From Actinomycetes bacterium (GTDB lineage: Bacteria; Actinomycetota; Actinomycetes; Actinomycetales; Actinomycetaceae), in the NCBI GenBank assembly GCA_023426345.1, contig JAFAAX010000020.1:1-58989 (forward strand): DNA of 58,989 nt, in the 5' to 3' direction. This document shows, in pieces, positions 7,923 through 16,984 of the stretch. The notes under the pieces are model-generated. The model did no database searches and had not been told where the DNA came from. It saw nothing but the letters and a program-made list of their open reading frames with translations. Numbering within the stretch: position 1 is the first letter of the stretch; each line of letters starts with the position of its first letter. Both the position numbers and the translations under genes were made by a program.

Positions 7923-9509
7923 ATGACCGAATGGGACGCGGACGCGCTCTATCGGGCGCTCGTCGCGCGCGACGCCCGCTTCGACGGCCACTTCTTCGTC
8001 GGCGTCTCCTCGACGAGCATCTACTGCCGCCCCGTCTGCCGGGCGCGCACGCCCCGGAAGCCGAACTGCACCTTCTACCGCACGGCCGCCCAGGCCGAGG
8101 CCGCCGGCTTCCGCCCGTGCCTGCTGTGCCGCCCGGAGCGCGCGCCGGGGACCTCGACCCTCGAGGCGCGCAGCGACCTGGCACGCCAGGCCGCGCAGAT
8201 CCTCCAGGACACGTGCGGGGACGGCCTCAGCCTGGAGGACCTGGCGCGCCGGCTGGGCTGCTCCAGCCGCCACCTCCGCCGGGTCTTCGTCGACGCCTAC
8301 GGCGTCTCCCCCGCCGCCCACCTGCGCACCTGCCGCCTCCTCCTGGCCAAGCAGCTGCTGACGGACACCGCGCTGTCCGTGGCCGATGTCGCCATGGCCT
8401 CGGGTTTCGGCAGCGTCCGCCGCTTCAACGACGTCTTCCGCGAGCGCTACCGACTGTCCCCGACGGCGCTGCGCGCCCAACGCAGGAGCCTCCCCGGCAC
8501 GGACGAGGGCGGCCCCGCGCGCCGAGCTGCCCCCGACGGCGTCACCCTGGGCCTGGGCTACCGGCCGCCCTACCGGTGGGACGACATCCTGCGCTTCCTC
8601 GAGGCCCGCGCGATCCCCGGCGTCGAGGCGGTCCGCAGGGCGCCCGCCGCGGACGGCGACGCCGGCGAGGCCGGCGGGGAGTACGCCCGCACGGTCCGCG
8701 TCGTCGCCGGCGACGGGACGCCCCGCGCGGGCTGGGTCCGCGTCGGGAACGGCCCGCGCTCCCACGTGCTCACCGTGACGCTCGCCCCGTCGCTGCTGCC
8801 GGTCCTTCCCCAGGTCCTCGCCCGCGTCTCCCACCTCTTCGACCTGTCGTGCGACCCCCGGATCGTCGCCGACGCGCTCGATCCGGCGCTCAACCACGTG
8901 CGCCCGGGCGCCTTCCGTGCCGGGACCCGAGTGCCCGGTTGCTTCGACGCGTTCGAGATGGCGGCGCGCGCGATCCTCGGACAGCAGGTGAGCGTCCAGG
9001 CGGCCCGGACGCTGGCCGGGCGCGTCGCGGCGGATGACGCCCTGGGCACGGCGATCGACACGGGGATCACCGGGCTCACCCGGTTGTTCCCCACTCCGGA
9101 GACGATCGCCGCGCTGTCGGCGCCCGGCGAGGTCGAGGACCGCCTGGGGCCTCTGGGCATCACCCGGACGCGGGCGCGCAGCCTCCTCGCGATCGCGCAG
9201 GGGATCGCCGACGGGACGCTCGCCCTCGATCCGCGTGCCGACCCCGCCCGGGCCGTCGCAGCCCTCCAGGCGATCCCCGGCGTCGGGCCGTGGACGGCGA
9301 ATTACCTGGCGATGCGGGCTTTGGGCTGGCCGGATGTCTTCCTCGAGGCGGACATCGGCATCCGCAGGGCGCTCGCGCCGCCGGCGGAGGCGGCGCCGCC
9401 CTCGTCGAGGGCGACCCGGAGGCCCGCGCCGGCCGAACTCCGCGCGATGGCCGAGGCCTGGCGCCCGTGGCGCTCCTACGCCACCGTCAGCCTGTGGAAC
9501 AGTCTCTGA
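7923..9509 (+). CDS. Ada-AlkA fusion: methylation sensor/activator and 3-methyladenine DNA glycosylase
   Basis: A 528-residue fusion. The N-terminal Ada metal domain has zinc cysteines Cys35, Cys39, Cys66 and Cys69 (CRPVC, CLLC); Cys35 would be the phosphotriester methyl acceptor. An AraC-type helix-turn-helix follows (about 80-185, LARRLGCSSRHLRRVF). From about 205 onward it is an AlkA glycosylase with the HhH-GPD segment IPGVGPWTANYLAMRALG and catalytic Asp477 (FLEADIGIRR). A family A repeat (8502-8513, coding DEGGP at residue 194) sits exactly in the interdomain linker, and a reverse copy (9395-9406) near the C-terminus codes for AAPPSSR. The ATG has GGGGAGGAGG upstream. It lies 15 bases before ogt: an adaptive-response operon. 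Confidence 0.93.
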   Translation: MTEWDADALYRALVARDARFDGHFFVGVSSTSIYCRPVCRARTPRKPNCTFYRTAAQAEAAGFRPCLLCRPERAPGTSTLEARSDLARQAAQILQDTCGDGLSLEDLARRLGCSSRHLRRVFVDAYGVSPAAHLRTCRLLLAKQLLTDTALSVADVAMASGFGSVRRFNDVFRERYRLSPTALRAQRRSLPGTDEGGPARRAAPDGVTLGLGYRPPYRWDDILRFLEARAIPGVEAVRRAPAADGDAGEAGGEYARTVRVVAGDGTPRAGWVRVGNGPRSHVLTVTLAPSLLPVLPQVLARVSHLFDLSCDPRIVADALDPALNHVRPGAFRAGTRVPGCFDAFEMAARAILGQQVSVQAARTLAGRVAADDALGTAIDTGITGLTRLFPTPETIAALSAPGEVEDRLGPLGITRTRARSLLAIAQGIADGTLALDPRADPARAVAALQAIPGVGPWTANYLAMRALGWPDVFLEADIGIRRALAPPAEAAPPSSRATRRPAPAELRAMAEAWRPWRSYATVSLWNSL

Positions 9510-9524
9510 GAACAGGAGAATCCC

Positions 9525-10076
9525 ATGCCCATGAACCGCTGGAGCACCTATGAGTCGCCGACCGGGCGGCTGTCGATGGCCTGCGATGCCGAGGGCACGC
9601 ATCTGGTCGGACTGTGGATGGAGGGGCAGAAGCACTTCCCGACCGCGCTGCTCGATGCGGCCAGGCCGGACGACGAGGCGCCGGTGTTCGGCCTCGTCCG
9701 CGACTGGCTCGACCGCTACTTCGCGGGCGAGCGGCCGGCGATCGCCCGGATCCCCCGCGCCCCCGAGGGGAGCGCGTTCCGCCGCCAGGTCTGGGACCTC
9801 CTCTGCGAGATCCCCTCCGGCTCGGTGACCACCTACGGCGCGATCGCCCGGCGCCTCGCGGACGCGCGCGGCGTTCCCTCGGTGTCCGCCCAGGCGGTGG
9901 GCGGCGCGGTCGGCCACAACCCGATCTCGATCATCGTGCCGTGTCACCGGGTCGTGGGCGCCAGCGGGAGCCTCACGGGCTACGCGGGCGGCATCGACCG
10001 CAAGATCGCCCTCCTGCGCCTGGAGGGCGCGGACGTCGAGGCATTGTCCGTCCCGACGCGGGGGACGGCGCTGTGA
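9525..10076 (+). CDS. ogt: Methylated-DNA--protein-cysteine methyltransferase (O6-alkylguanine repair)
   Basis: A 183-residue suicide repair protein that removes O6-methyl and O4-methyl groups from DNA. The active-site motif is PCHRVV with Cys140; the DNA-binding helix segment GSVTTYGAIARRLA precedes it and GGAVGHNPISIIVPCHR matches the family closely. The first ATG has AGGAGA five bases upstream; a second ATG two codons later is possible. It follows the Ada-AlkA gene by 15 bases, so Ada probably activates both. Confidence 0.95.
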   Translation: MPMNRWSTYESPTGRLSMACDAEGTHLVGLWMEGQKHFPTALLDAARPDDEAPVFGLVRDWLDRYFAGERPAIARIPRAPEGSAFRRQVWDLLCEIPSGSVTTYGAIARRLADARGVPSVSAQAVGGAVGHNPISIIVPCHRVVGASGSLTGYAGGIDRKIALLRLEGADVEALSVPTRGTAL

Positions 10077-10182
10077 GCATGGCGCCGCGAGGGCGGCGGT
10101 CGACGCCGATGCACCCTCCAGCGGATCGCCGCAGGCCGTGGTTCACTGGTCCGACACGCCCGACGAGGACGAAGGAGCCGTC

Positions 10183-10734
10183 ATGACCCGCAGATCTCTG
10201 CTTATCGGTGGCGTCGCCGGCGCGACCGCCGCCACCGCGATCGTCGGCAGCCTCGCCACGAATGCGGACTCGGTGTGGTACCGCACGCGCGGCAAGCCCG
10301 GATTCACGCCGCCGACGTGGGCGTTCCCCGTGGCGTGGACCCTGTTGTTCGCCGACCTGGCGGCGGTCGGCGGCACGACGCTCGCCGACCTCGACGAGGA
10401 CGATCCCCCCGAGGACGAGCCTCCCCACGACGCGCGCGACTATGCGATCGCCCTGGGGACGAACCTCGCGCTCAACGCCTCCTGGACTGTTGTGTTCTTC
10501 CGACGGCACAACCTGCCGCTGGCCACTCTCTGGGCGGCGGCGCTGACTGTCTCCGGTGCCGACCTGGTCCGTCGCACCGCGAAGGTCTCACGGAGCCGCG
10601 GGGCCATGCTCGCGCTCTACCCGGCATGGTGCGGTTTCGCCACCGTGCTGTCAGGCGCGTTCTGGAGGCGCAACGGCGCGTCCCGCTCGGGGGCGGGACG
10701 CGGGGTCGGACCGCGATGGCGTCGAGACCGGTGA
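10183..10734 (+). CDS. TspO/MBR family tryptophan-rich membrane protein
   Basis: A 183-residue membrane protein with five hydrophobic stretches. The family hallmark KPGFTPPTWAFPVAWTLLF (residues 38-56) matches the PxFxPPxWxFxPVWTLLY loop of TspO, and LNASWTVVFFRRHNLPLA matches the second conserved helix. TspO proteins bind porphyrins and help in tetrapyrrole or stress signalling. AAGGAG lies six bases before the ATG. An acidic insert DEDDPPEDEPPHDARD in the middle loop is unusual. The arginine-rich last 15 residues may be a frame-extended tail. Confidence 0.85.
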   Translation: MTRRSLLIGGVAGATAATAIVGSLATNADSVWYRTRGKPGFTPPTWAFPVAWTLLFADLAAVGGTTLADLDEDDPPEDEPPHDARDYAIALGTNLALNASWTVVFFRRHNLPLATLWAAALTVSGADLVRRTAKVSRSRGAMLALYPAWCGFATVLSGAFWRRNGASRSGAGRGVGPRWRRDR

Positions 10735-11145
10735 CGGTGACGTCTTCTGGGGCGCGAGAGGCAGCTCGTGGCCGCCGCAATCGAGGGCGATCCGGCCGCA
10801 CTGAGGCCGCCGCATCGATGTGAGCCGGCCGCCACGCAGTCGCTGCGGAGCCACTAGTCCAGCGATAAGGCCACAGGTTCGGTGTCGCGGGCCCCGCCAA
10901 GGACCCGCTCACGGCCCCACCCAACCCGGCCACGCGGGCCGCCCTCGTCAATGGGAAGAGAACGGGAACGGACCTCAGGCGTCCACCGGCCGGTGCTGCC
11001 CGGCCAGGTACTCCAGGTAGCGCCGGTGCAAGCTCGACTGTCGATGCGGCACAGAGCGTCCTTCCGCGATCGGACGGATGCCGCATCGTCGAGGCTCCGC
11101 CACCGCCGAGAGGCTGCCGGGGCCTGCAGCGCGAGGGCGGGCGGG
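10735..11145. other. 411-base gap without an intact gene
   Basis: The gap holds a reverse family A repeat (10938-10949) continuing as CAATGGGAAGAG, and on the minus strand a short protein-like tail coding for LHRRYLEYLAGQHRPVDA before a TGA at 10975-10977. Upstream of that tail the same frame quickly loses protein character. I see no tRNA or complete gene. The tail could be the remnant of a decayed gene. Confidence 0.4.
10938..10949 (-). repeat. Family A repeat copy (intergenic)
   Basis: Reverse-strand GACGAGGGCGGC preceded by TTCCCATT, the fullest form of the extended consensus, as at 31918-31934 and 35811-35827. Confidence 0.7.
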
Positions 11146-12273
11146 TCAGTGGCCGAGCGCGCCCTCCTTGTACGCCAACAGGTCCCGGACCCGTGATCCG
11201 TCCCGCGCCTCGTCGTCCAGCAGGTCCTTCCAGGAGTAGACCATGACGCCGTCCGCGCCGCTGGCGTCCACGGCGCGCAGCGCCTCGCGCCAATCCTCGT
11301 CGGTGATCTCGCGCCTGCGCCCGCCCGAGCGGTAGACATCCTCCAGGTACTCCGCCCCTCCTTGCAGACAGGCCAGGAGCGTCTTCGGCGTCTGGGATCT
11401 GGCCTCCGAGATCCGGCGCGGGATCCACGCGGCGGGATCCCGCTTCTGGATCTGGAAGTAGAACATCAGCTCGTAGTGGTCGAAGACGGCATCCAGATCG
11501 GCGAACCTCTGGCCCAGCACCTCCTCGATCGCGTCATCGAAGTCCGTGGCCCCCAGTCCGAATCCGTTGAGGATGACATCCACGTCCGGACGCGCGCTTC
11601 GGGCGGCGCGCGCGAGCTCTGCCGCCGCCTCAGCGATCAGTCCCCACTTGAACGCCGTCCACTGCTCCCGCAGCTCATGCGTGAGAACACCGACACGGCG
11701 TCCGAAATCCTGCGGCAGCCGCACGCCGGTTCGATCCTCGAACAAGCCCGTGCAGCGCTCACAGAAGCAGTATTCCGGAATGTCGACGCGCTCAGTCCCC
11801 GGCAGCCACATCTCCCAGAACCCGGGGAACCGCAGGAACGAGAGGAAGACCCCGTCCGGCTCTGTCGCGGCCACCGCCTCGGCGAAACGCTCGGCCTTCC
11901 GGCGCCGGTACTCCGGGGAGGAGGGGCACAGGCCGTAGTACCAGGTGAAGGGCTCGAACACGCTGCCGTCCGCCGCGACCGGACGCAGATCGGCGTGGGC
12001 GCGAAACTCCTCGGGGTCGAAGAAGGCGGCGGTCGACTGGTAGACGCGCATGCCCTGGTCCCGCAGCTCGGAGACCCACGCGCGATCGCCGTAGGCCCCC
12101 GAGGGCGGGACCTGGGCGACGGCGCTGCCCGGAAGCGGATCGACGAGGTTCTGGACCAAGGCCCAGTCGACGCCGTGGGACGCCATGCGGGCGGCCGCCT
12201 GTCTCATCGACAAACCGTGGTCGGTCGCCCACTGCCATCCGTACGCCTTGACACCGACGAGGGGGGACATCAT
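11146..12273 (-). CDS. Uncharacterised TIM-barrel-like putative glycoside hydrolase
   Basis: A 375-residue cytoplasmic protein (no signal peptide). I do not recognise a characterised family. Barrel-like features include the opening strand VGVKAYGWQW, repeated aromatic/acidic strand ends (GVFLSFLRFPGFWEMW, DVILNGFGLG, GVMVYSWKDLL), and a CFCERCTGLFEDRTGVRLPQ segment. That cysteine-pair segment resembles the C-x-C-x2-C regions of putative glycoside hydrolases such as the GHL6 group. It is the last gene of the Rbs-type ABC operon, 10 bases after the ATPase stop, with AAGGGA before the start; a second ATG is at 12270. By context it should act on the imported sugar or its glycoside. Conserved Asp/Glu residues in WKDLLDDEARDG and DFDDAIEE are candidates for catalysis. 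Confidence 0.6.
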   Translation of the reverse strand: MMSPLVGVKAYGWQWATDHGLSMRQAAARMASHGVDWALVQNLVDPLPGSAVAQVPPSGAYGDRAWVSELRDQGMRVYQSTAAFFDPEEFRAHADLRPVAADGSVFEPFTWYYGLCPSSPEYRRRKAERFAEAVAATEPDGVFLSFLRFPGFWEMWLPGTERVDIPEYCFCERCTGLFEDRTGVRLPQDFGRRVGVLTHELREQWTAFKWGLIAEAAAELARAARSARPDVDVILNGFGLGATDFDDAIEEVLGQRFADLDAVFDHYELMFYFQIQKRDPAAWIPRRISEARSQTPKTLLACLQGGAEYLEDVYRSGGRRREITDEDWREALRAVDASGADGVMVYSWKDLLDDEARDGSRVRDLLAYKEGALGH

Positions 12274-12283
12274 GCGATTCCCT

Positions 12284-13798
12284 TCACTTGACGCTCATCA
12301 ATTCCAGCAGATGCCCGGGATCGAGTTCTTCCGTGGGCAGGACCGTGTGGACGCGACCGCTGCGGACGATCGCGATGCGGTCCGTGAGGCCGAGGAGTTC
12401 CTCGAGCTCGTCGGAGAGCACCAGACAGGCGACTCCGCTGCGCGCCAGCTCGCGGATGTGATCGTAGATCTCGCCTTTCGCGCCGATGTCGACGCCGGCC
12501 GTCGGCTGATCGAGGATGAGCAGCGTCGGGTGCGCCAATGCCACACGGGCGATGAGGACCTTCTGCTGATTGCCGCCGGACAGCGACTTGGCCAGGGCCT
12601 TCCCCGCGTCCGCGCCGAGGATGTTGAAACGCGTGACGGACTGGGCGACGGCCTGCCTCTGCTTGCCGGCCTCCACGAATCCCAGCCGGGTGAAGAGCCG
12701 ACCCAGAGCCGTCAACGTGATGTTCTCCGAGACGGGGCTGGTGAGGACCAGACCCTGGGTCTTCCTGTCCTCCGGGACCATGACGACACCGGACTCGGCG
12801 GCCTTCGCCGGCGAGGAGAACCGGCAGGACCGTCCGCCGACCGCGAGCGCCCCATGCGACGTGCGCGCTCCGCAGATCGCCTGGGCCAGGCTGGTGCGTC
12901 CCGACCCCACCAGACCGGCCAAACCGACGATCTCTCCCGCGTGGACCGAGAGGGTCGAGCCCGGGCGATCCGACGCGCCGAAGTCGCGGATCTCCAGGGC
13001 GATCGCGTCCTGGACGGCGGTAGACGGGGCACCGGCGTGCGCGTCGGCGTCCGACGCCGCCTGCCCGGCGACCGCGCGGGAGAGCTCGCCCAGGGAGAAC
13101 TGCGATGCCGGGGCCTGCGCGATGACGGAGCCGTCACGCAGGACGGTGATCGCATCGGAGATCTCCAGCACCTCCTCCAGGAAGTGCGAGATATAGACGA
13201 TCCCCACGCCGCGTCCGCTCAGCTGACGGATGACGGCGAACAACGCCTCGCGCTCGCGCGGGGCGAGTCTGGCGGTCGGCTCGTCCATCACGAGGACGCG
13301 CGCCTGTCCCCCGACGGCCTTGGCGATCTCCGTCAGCTGCTGGGCGCCGACCGACATCCGCCGGACCGGTTGATCCAGCGGAAGAGGGAAGCCCAGGTCG
13401 TCGAGGAGCGCGCGGCACTGATCGAGCGCCTCCCGTTTGCGCAGCGCGCCGAAGGCAGTGCGCGGCTCCCGACCCAGGGCGAGGTTCTGGGGAACGGTGA
13501 AGTCGGGGATCAGCGAGAACTCCTGGTGAACCACGCTGATCCCCGCGTCGAGGCTGGCCAACGGGGAGGTCAGCCGCCGCGGTTCCCCGTTGAGACTGAC
13601 CTCCCCCGTGTAATCGGGGAACACGCCGCCCAGCACATTCATCAACGTCGACTTGCCGGCCCCGTTGTGGCCGACCAGACCGTGGATCTCGCCCGCGCGA
13701 ACGCTGAAATCCACGTGGTGCAGGACCTCGATGCCCACGAAGGACTTCGAGATCCCCCTCATCGACACCAACGGCGCGGTTGTCATCCCCTCCGTCAT
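12284..13798 (-). CDS. Sugar ABC transporter ATP-binding protein, RbsA/MglA type
   Basis: A 504-residue tandem ATPase. Domain 1 has Walker A GHNGAGKST, signature-like MSVGAQQLTEIAKA and Walker B VLVMDEPTA. Domain 2 has the degenerate Walker A GLVGSGRTS usual for this family, signature LSGGNQQKV and Walker B LLILDQPTAGVD. It energises the Rbs-type importer. The ATG at 13798 lies two bases after the binding-protein stop; a second ATG at 13786 follows GGAGGGG too closely to be favoured. It is the fourth gene of a leftward five-gene operon. Confidence 0.93.
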   Translation of the reverse strand: MTEGMTTAPLVSMRGISKSFVGIEVLHHVDFSVRAGEIHGLVGHNGAGKSTLMNVLGGVFPDYTGEVSLNGEPRRLTSPLASLDAGISVVHQEFSLIPDFTVPQNLALGREPRTAFGALRKREALDQCRALLDDLGFPLPLDQPVRRMSVGAQQLTEIAKAVGGQARVLVMDEPTARLAPREREALFAVIRQLSGRGVGIVYISHFLEEVLEISDAITVLRDGSVIAQAPASQFSLGELSRAVAGQAASDADAHAGAPSTAVQDAIALEIRDFGASDRPGSTLSVHAGEIVGLAGLVGSGRTSLAQAICGARTSHGALAVGGRSCRFSSPAKAAESGVVMVPEDRKTQGLVLTSPVSENITLTALGRLFTRLGFVEAGKQRQAVAQSVTRFNILGADAGKALAKSLSGGNQQKVLIARVALAHPTLLILDQPTAGVDIGAKGEIYDHIRELARSGVACLVLSDELEELLGLTDRIAIVRSGRVHTVLPTEELDPGHLLELMSVK

Positions 13799-13800
13799 GG

Positions 13801-14790
13801 CTACTCGCCCCACGCCGCCGGGAAGTCCGCCACGTTGTCCTTGGTCACGATCGGCAGTTCCAGGTACTCGTTCGGCTGCTGCACCTTGTCCTTCTCTCCC
13901 TTCAGCCACTCGACGGCGGCCTCCACCGAGCGCACACCCTGCGGCTTCGGGTCCTGGTCGACGGTGCCGAAGATGTACCCGTCCTCGATCCCCTTCTTGA
14001 CGTCGGCCGGATAGTCTCCGACGACGAACAGCACGTCGTCGCGGCCGTTGTCGTGGGCGTACTTCGCCGAGTTGGCCGCCTCCGGTCCCTGGGAGACGAT
14101 CATGTCGAGGTCGCCCTTCGCGTACTTGCCGAGCCAGACCTGCGTGAGGGACAGGGTCTCGGCGGCGTCCCAGTTCGCGGTCTGCTCCTCGACGATGGTG
14201 ATCTCCGGATGGTCCTTCATCACCTCGTCGAAGCCCTGCTTCCTCAGCAGCTGAGCAGAGGTTCCGAGCTTGCCCATCATGTAGCCGACATTGCCGCCGT
14301 CGGTCAGGGTCTGAACCACCAAGTTCGCCTGCTGGCGCCCGAACTCGACGTCATCGGCGCCGACGAAGGTCACGATCTCCGCCGCCTGGTCGTCGGCGCG
14401 GTTGTTCACCGCGAAGACGGGGATGCCGGCCTCGTTGGCCTTCTTGATGGCGGGCGCGATCCCCGTCGCGTCGGAGGGGGTGACCAGGATGGCGTCGACC
14501 CCTTGGGAGATCAGCTGCTGCACGCCGGCGACCTCGGTGCCGATGTCGCCCTTCCCATCGACGATCGTCAGCTTCACGCCGAGCTCGTCGGCCGTCTCCT
14601 GCTGTCCCTTGATGAAGTTCGAGTAGAAGGGGACGGACGTGTTCCAGATCATCGAACCGATGGTGTAGCCGGAGGACGAGTCCCCTCCGGACGAGGCCGC
14701 TCCTGACGACTGCTCCGAACCGGAGCAGCCCGCCATCAGACTGGCGGAGATCAGTGCGGCGATGCTGAGTGCTGCGATTGGCCTTTTCAT
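13801..14790 (-). CDS. Sugar ABC transporter substrate-binding lipoprotein, RbsB type
   Basis: A 329-residue periplasmic-binding-protein-like lipoprotein with lipobox LMAGC (Cys22) and a Ser/Gly linker. The mature domain has IGSMIWNTSVPFYSNFIKG, VDAILVTPSDATGIAPAIKKANEAGIPVFAVNN and DLDMIVSQGPEAANSAKYA, all typical of the ribose/galactose-binding (family 4) fold. It captures a monosaccharide outside the membrane for the RbsC-like permease. The sugar cannot be named from the sequence. Confidence 0.92.
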   Translation of the reverse strand: MKRPIAALSIAALISASLMAGCSGSEQSSGAASSGGDSSSGYTIGSMIWNTSVPFYSNFIKGQQETADELGVKLTIVDGKGDIGTEVAGVQQLISQGVDAILVTPSDATGIAPAIKKANEAGIPVFAVNNRADDQAAEIVTFVGADDVEFGRQQANLVVQTLTDGGNVGYMMGKLGTSAQLLRKQGFDEVMKDHPEITIVEEQTANWDAAETLSLTQVWLGKYAKGDLDMIVSQGPEAANSAKYAHDNGRDDVLFVVGDYPADVKKGIEDGYIFGTVDQDPKPQGVRSVEAAVEWLKGEKDKVQQPNEYLELPIVTKDNVADFPAAWGE

Positions 14791-14862
14791 CGTGGTTCTC
14801 CTTGGGAGGGATGCGGATTCTGGATGGGAATCGAATCGCGGGAACGGAATGGGGACGGGAGC

Positions 14863-15843
14863 TCAGCTCGATTGGCGGTGTCGCTGGATGGTGTCGATCG
14901 AGACGGCGGCGATGATGACCGCGCCGGTGATGGCGGGCTGCCAGTAGGGCGAGACGCCGAACTGGTTGAGGGCGTTGGACAAGACGCCGAGAAGCAATGT
15001 GCCGACCACAACATTGCCCACGCCGCCGGATCCTCCTGTCATCGGAACCCCCGCGATGGCGACGGCGGCGATGGCGGACAGCGGCCAGCCCGTGGCGGCG
15101 GACGGTTGACCGATCGACGTCTGCCCGAGCAGGATCAGCCCGGCGATCGCCGCGGCGACCGCCCCCAGGGTGTAGACGATCACGGTGACGCGCTTCGTCC
15201 GGATGCCGGCCAGACGCGCCGCCTCCTCGTTGCCGCCGACGGCATAGACATGGCGGCCGAACAGGGACGTGTTGAGCATGACGGCCACCAGAATCGCCAC
15301 GATTGCGTAGATCAGCGCGGCCACCGGCACCGGCCCGAGGCGGCCCAGTCCGACGACCGTGAACGAGTCCGGCACGCCGTAGACGGGCGCGGCATCGGTG
15401 AGGACGTACAGGACACCCGTGACGAGGACCTGCATCCCGAATGTCACGACGAACGGGTTGACGCCGATGAAGGCGACCAGCGATCCATTCGCCATGCCGA
15501 CGACCAGCCCGACCAGCAGCGCCGCCAGCACCCCGGCGCCGATGCCGTACTGCGACATGACGACGGCGGCCAGCACCGAGCTGGCCGCGCCGACCGCGCC
15601 GACCGACAGGTCGAACCCGCCGAGGATGATCATCAGCAGCATGCCGCAGGCGACGATCCCGATGATCGACTGCTGCTCGATGATGTTGACCAGGTTGGCC
15701 GGGGACCGGAAGCCCGGGGAGGCGATCGCGAGGACGACGACCAGGAGGACGAAGACGAGCAGCAGCGCATGATGGCCCGCCCATCTGATGGCCCGGGCGC
15801 CGAGGGGACTCGTCGACGCCGCGGGAGTGGAGACCTCAGACAT
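14863..15843 (-). CDS. Sugar ABC transporter permease, RbsC/XylH type
   Basis: A 326-residue membrane permease with about nine to ten hydrophobic segments and the family signature GGFDLSVGAVGAASSVLAA (residues 74-92), close to the GGIDLSVG motif of ribose permeases. The motif GGNEEAARLAGIRTKRVTVIVY is the cytoplasmic contact loop. The ATG overlaps the kinase stop by one base (TGATG), with AAGGAG seven bases upstream. A 72-base gap separates it from the binding-protein gene. Confidence 0.92.
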   Translation of the reverse strand: MSEVSTPAASTSPLGARAIRWAGHHALLLVFVLLVVVLAIASPGFRSPANLVNIIEQQSIIGIVACGMLLMIILGGFDLSVGAVGAASSVLAAVVMSQYGIGAGVLAALLVGLVVGMANGSLVAFIGVNPFVVTFGMQVLVTGVLYVLTDAAPVYGVPDSFTVVGLGRLGPVPVAALIYAIVAILVAVMLNTSLFGRHVYAVGGNEEAARLAGIRTKRVTVIVYTLGAVAAAIAGLILLGQTSIGQPSAATGWPLSAIAAVAIAGVPMTGGSGGVGNVVVGTLLLGVLSNALNQFGVSPYWQPAITGAVIIAAVSIDTIQRHRQSS

Positions 15844-16808
15844 CACTGTGCTCCTTCTTGGCGGGACGGACCCGCCGGACGGACAAGGTCGAGGGCGCGT
15901 TGCACGGCCCCCAGGATCGTGGAGTTGGGCAGCAACTGGGACACTTCGATCTGCGGCGACGTCACAGTCCGTCGCGCGACCTCCCGGACGAGGGCGTCGC
16001 GGAAGGGCTCCAGGCTGCGACCGACCGATCCGTCGAGGATGACCAGGTCGGGGTCGACCACCGCCATCAGCGTGGCCACGCAATAGGCCAGGGAATCGAG
16101 GACGGGGGCCAGGACCGCCCGACCGGCCGCCGATCCCCGGACGGCCGCCGCGACGACGGCGCGCGCGTCAGGAGCGTCCCCGAGTTCCCGAGCCGCTCCC
16201 GGGTGCCGGCGGACGTAGCGCGCGGCGCTCGCGGAGATGCCGGCCCCGGACAGCGTCCATTCGAGGTTCCTCAGCGGACCCGGGTCATCGAGCGGAACGG
16301 GGACCAGAGGCGGGATCTCGCCGAACTCGCCGACACCGGCGTGGGCGCCCATCAGCTGCCTGCCGCCGCTGACGATGGCGCCGCCCAACCCGGTGCCGAT
16401 GGAGACCACGACGTAATCGGCGCTGGCCCGCGCGGCCCCGACTCGCCCTTCGGCGAGCGCCGCCAGGTTGACATCGTTCTCCATCGCGTACGGAACGCCG
16501 ATGCGCCCGACGATCTCCCCCACATCGACGCCGTCCCATCCCGCATTCGGGCCGCGAACGGCGAACCCCGTCTGCGGGTCGAGGACGGCGGGGACGCCGA
16601 CGGCGGCGGAGGCGAGAGCTCCTCCCGACGAGCGGGCCGAGGTCTGCAGCGCATCGAGCATCTCCTCCAGCGCGCGTTCGGCGCGACGCTCCTCGCCGAC
16701 CGCGATCTGGTGCTGGTCGACCATCGTTCCGCAGGTGTCGGCCAGCACGCCGAGGCACTTCGTACCGCCCAGATCGATGCCTGCCACCAACTCGCGCGAA
16801 GAATCCAC
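15843..16808 (-). CDS. ROK-family sugar kinase without the zinc motif
   Basis: A 321-residue ROK protein with no helix-turn-helix. Motifs are GIDLGGTKCLGVLAD (phosphate-1), AMENDVNLAALAEG (catalytic Asp in END) and VSIGTGLGGAIVSGG (phosphate-2). The usual GEFGHxxxxxxGxxCxCGxxGC zinc site is replaced by GVGEFGEIPPLVPVPLDDPG: the zinc histidine is a Glu and all cysteines are missing. It may still be a kinase, as some ROK proteins lack zinc, or it may have become a sensor. The GTG start is inferred, with AAAGG eight bases upstream. It is first in the Rbs-type operon, divergent from a ROK repressor. Confidence 0.82.
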   Translation of the reverse strand: MDSSRELVAGIDLGGTKCLGVLADTCGTMVDQHQIAVGEERRAERALEEMLDALQTSARSSGGALASAAVGVPAVLDPQTGFAVRGPNAGWDGVDVGEIVGRIGVPYAMENDVNLAALAEGRVGAARASADYVVVSIGTGLGGAIVSGGRQLMGAHAGVGEFGEIPPLVPVPLDDPGPLRNLEWTLSGAGISASAARYVRRHPGAARELGDAPDARAVVAAAVRGSAAGRAVLAPVLDSLAYCVATLMAVVDPDLVILDGSVGRSLEPFRDALVREVARRTVTSPQIEVSQLLPNSTILGAVQRALDLVRPAGPSRQEGAQ

Positions 16809-16849
16809 AGACTGTGCCTTTGCTCCGGGAAGAGGATGTTGTGCTCGCC

Positions 16850-16879
16850 ATCATAGTTTCATCTTGCAATCAAAAACAA
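16850..16879 (-). promoter_or_regulatory. Sigma-70-type promoter for the Rbs-type operon
   Basis: Read on the minus strand: TTGTTT (16874-16879), an 18-base spacer, then TATGAT (16850-16855), followed about 40 bases later by the kinase GTG. The gap 16809-16984 is markedly AT-rich compared with the rest of the window. Confidence 0.6.
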
Positions 16880-16984
16880 GTCTCCGACGCGGCCGACGCC
16901 GAAGAACGGCGCTGAATTCCCCGAGACTCGACCTGGCGGCGTATATTTGTTACCAATTTGAAACCCTGACAGAGAAGGGGGACC

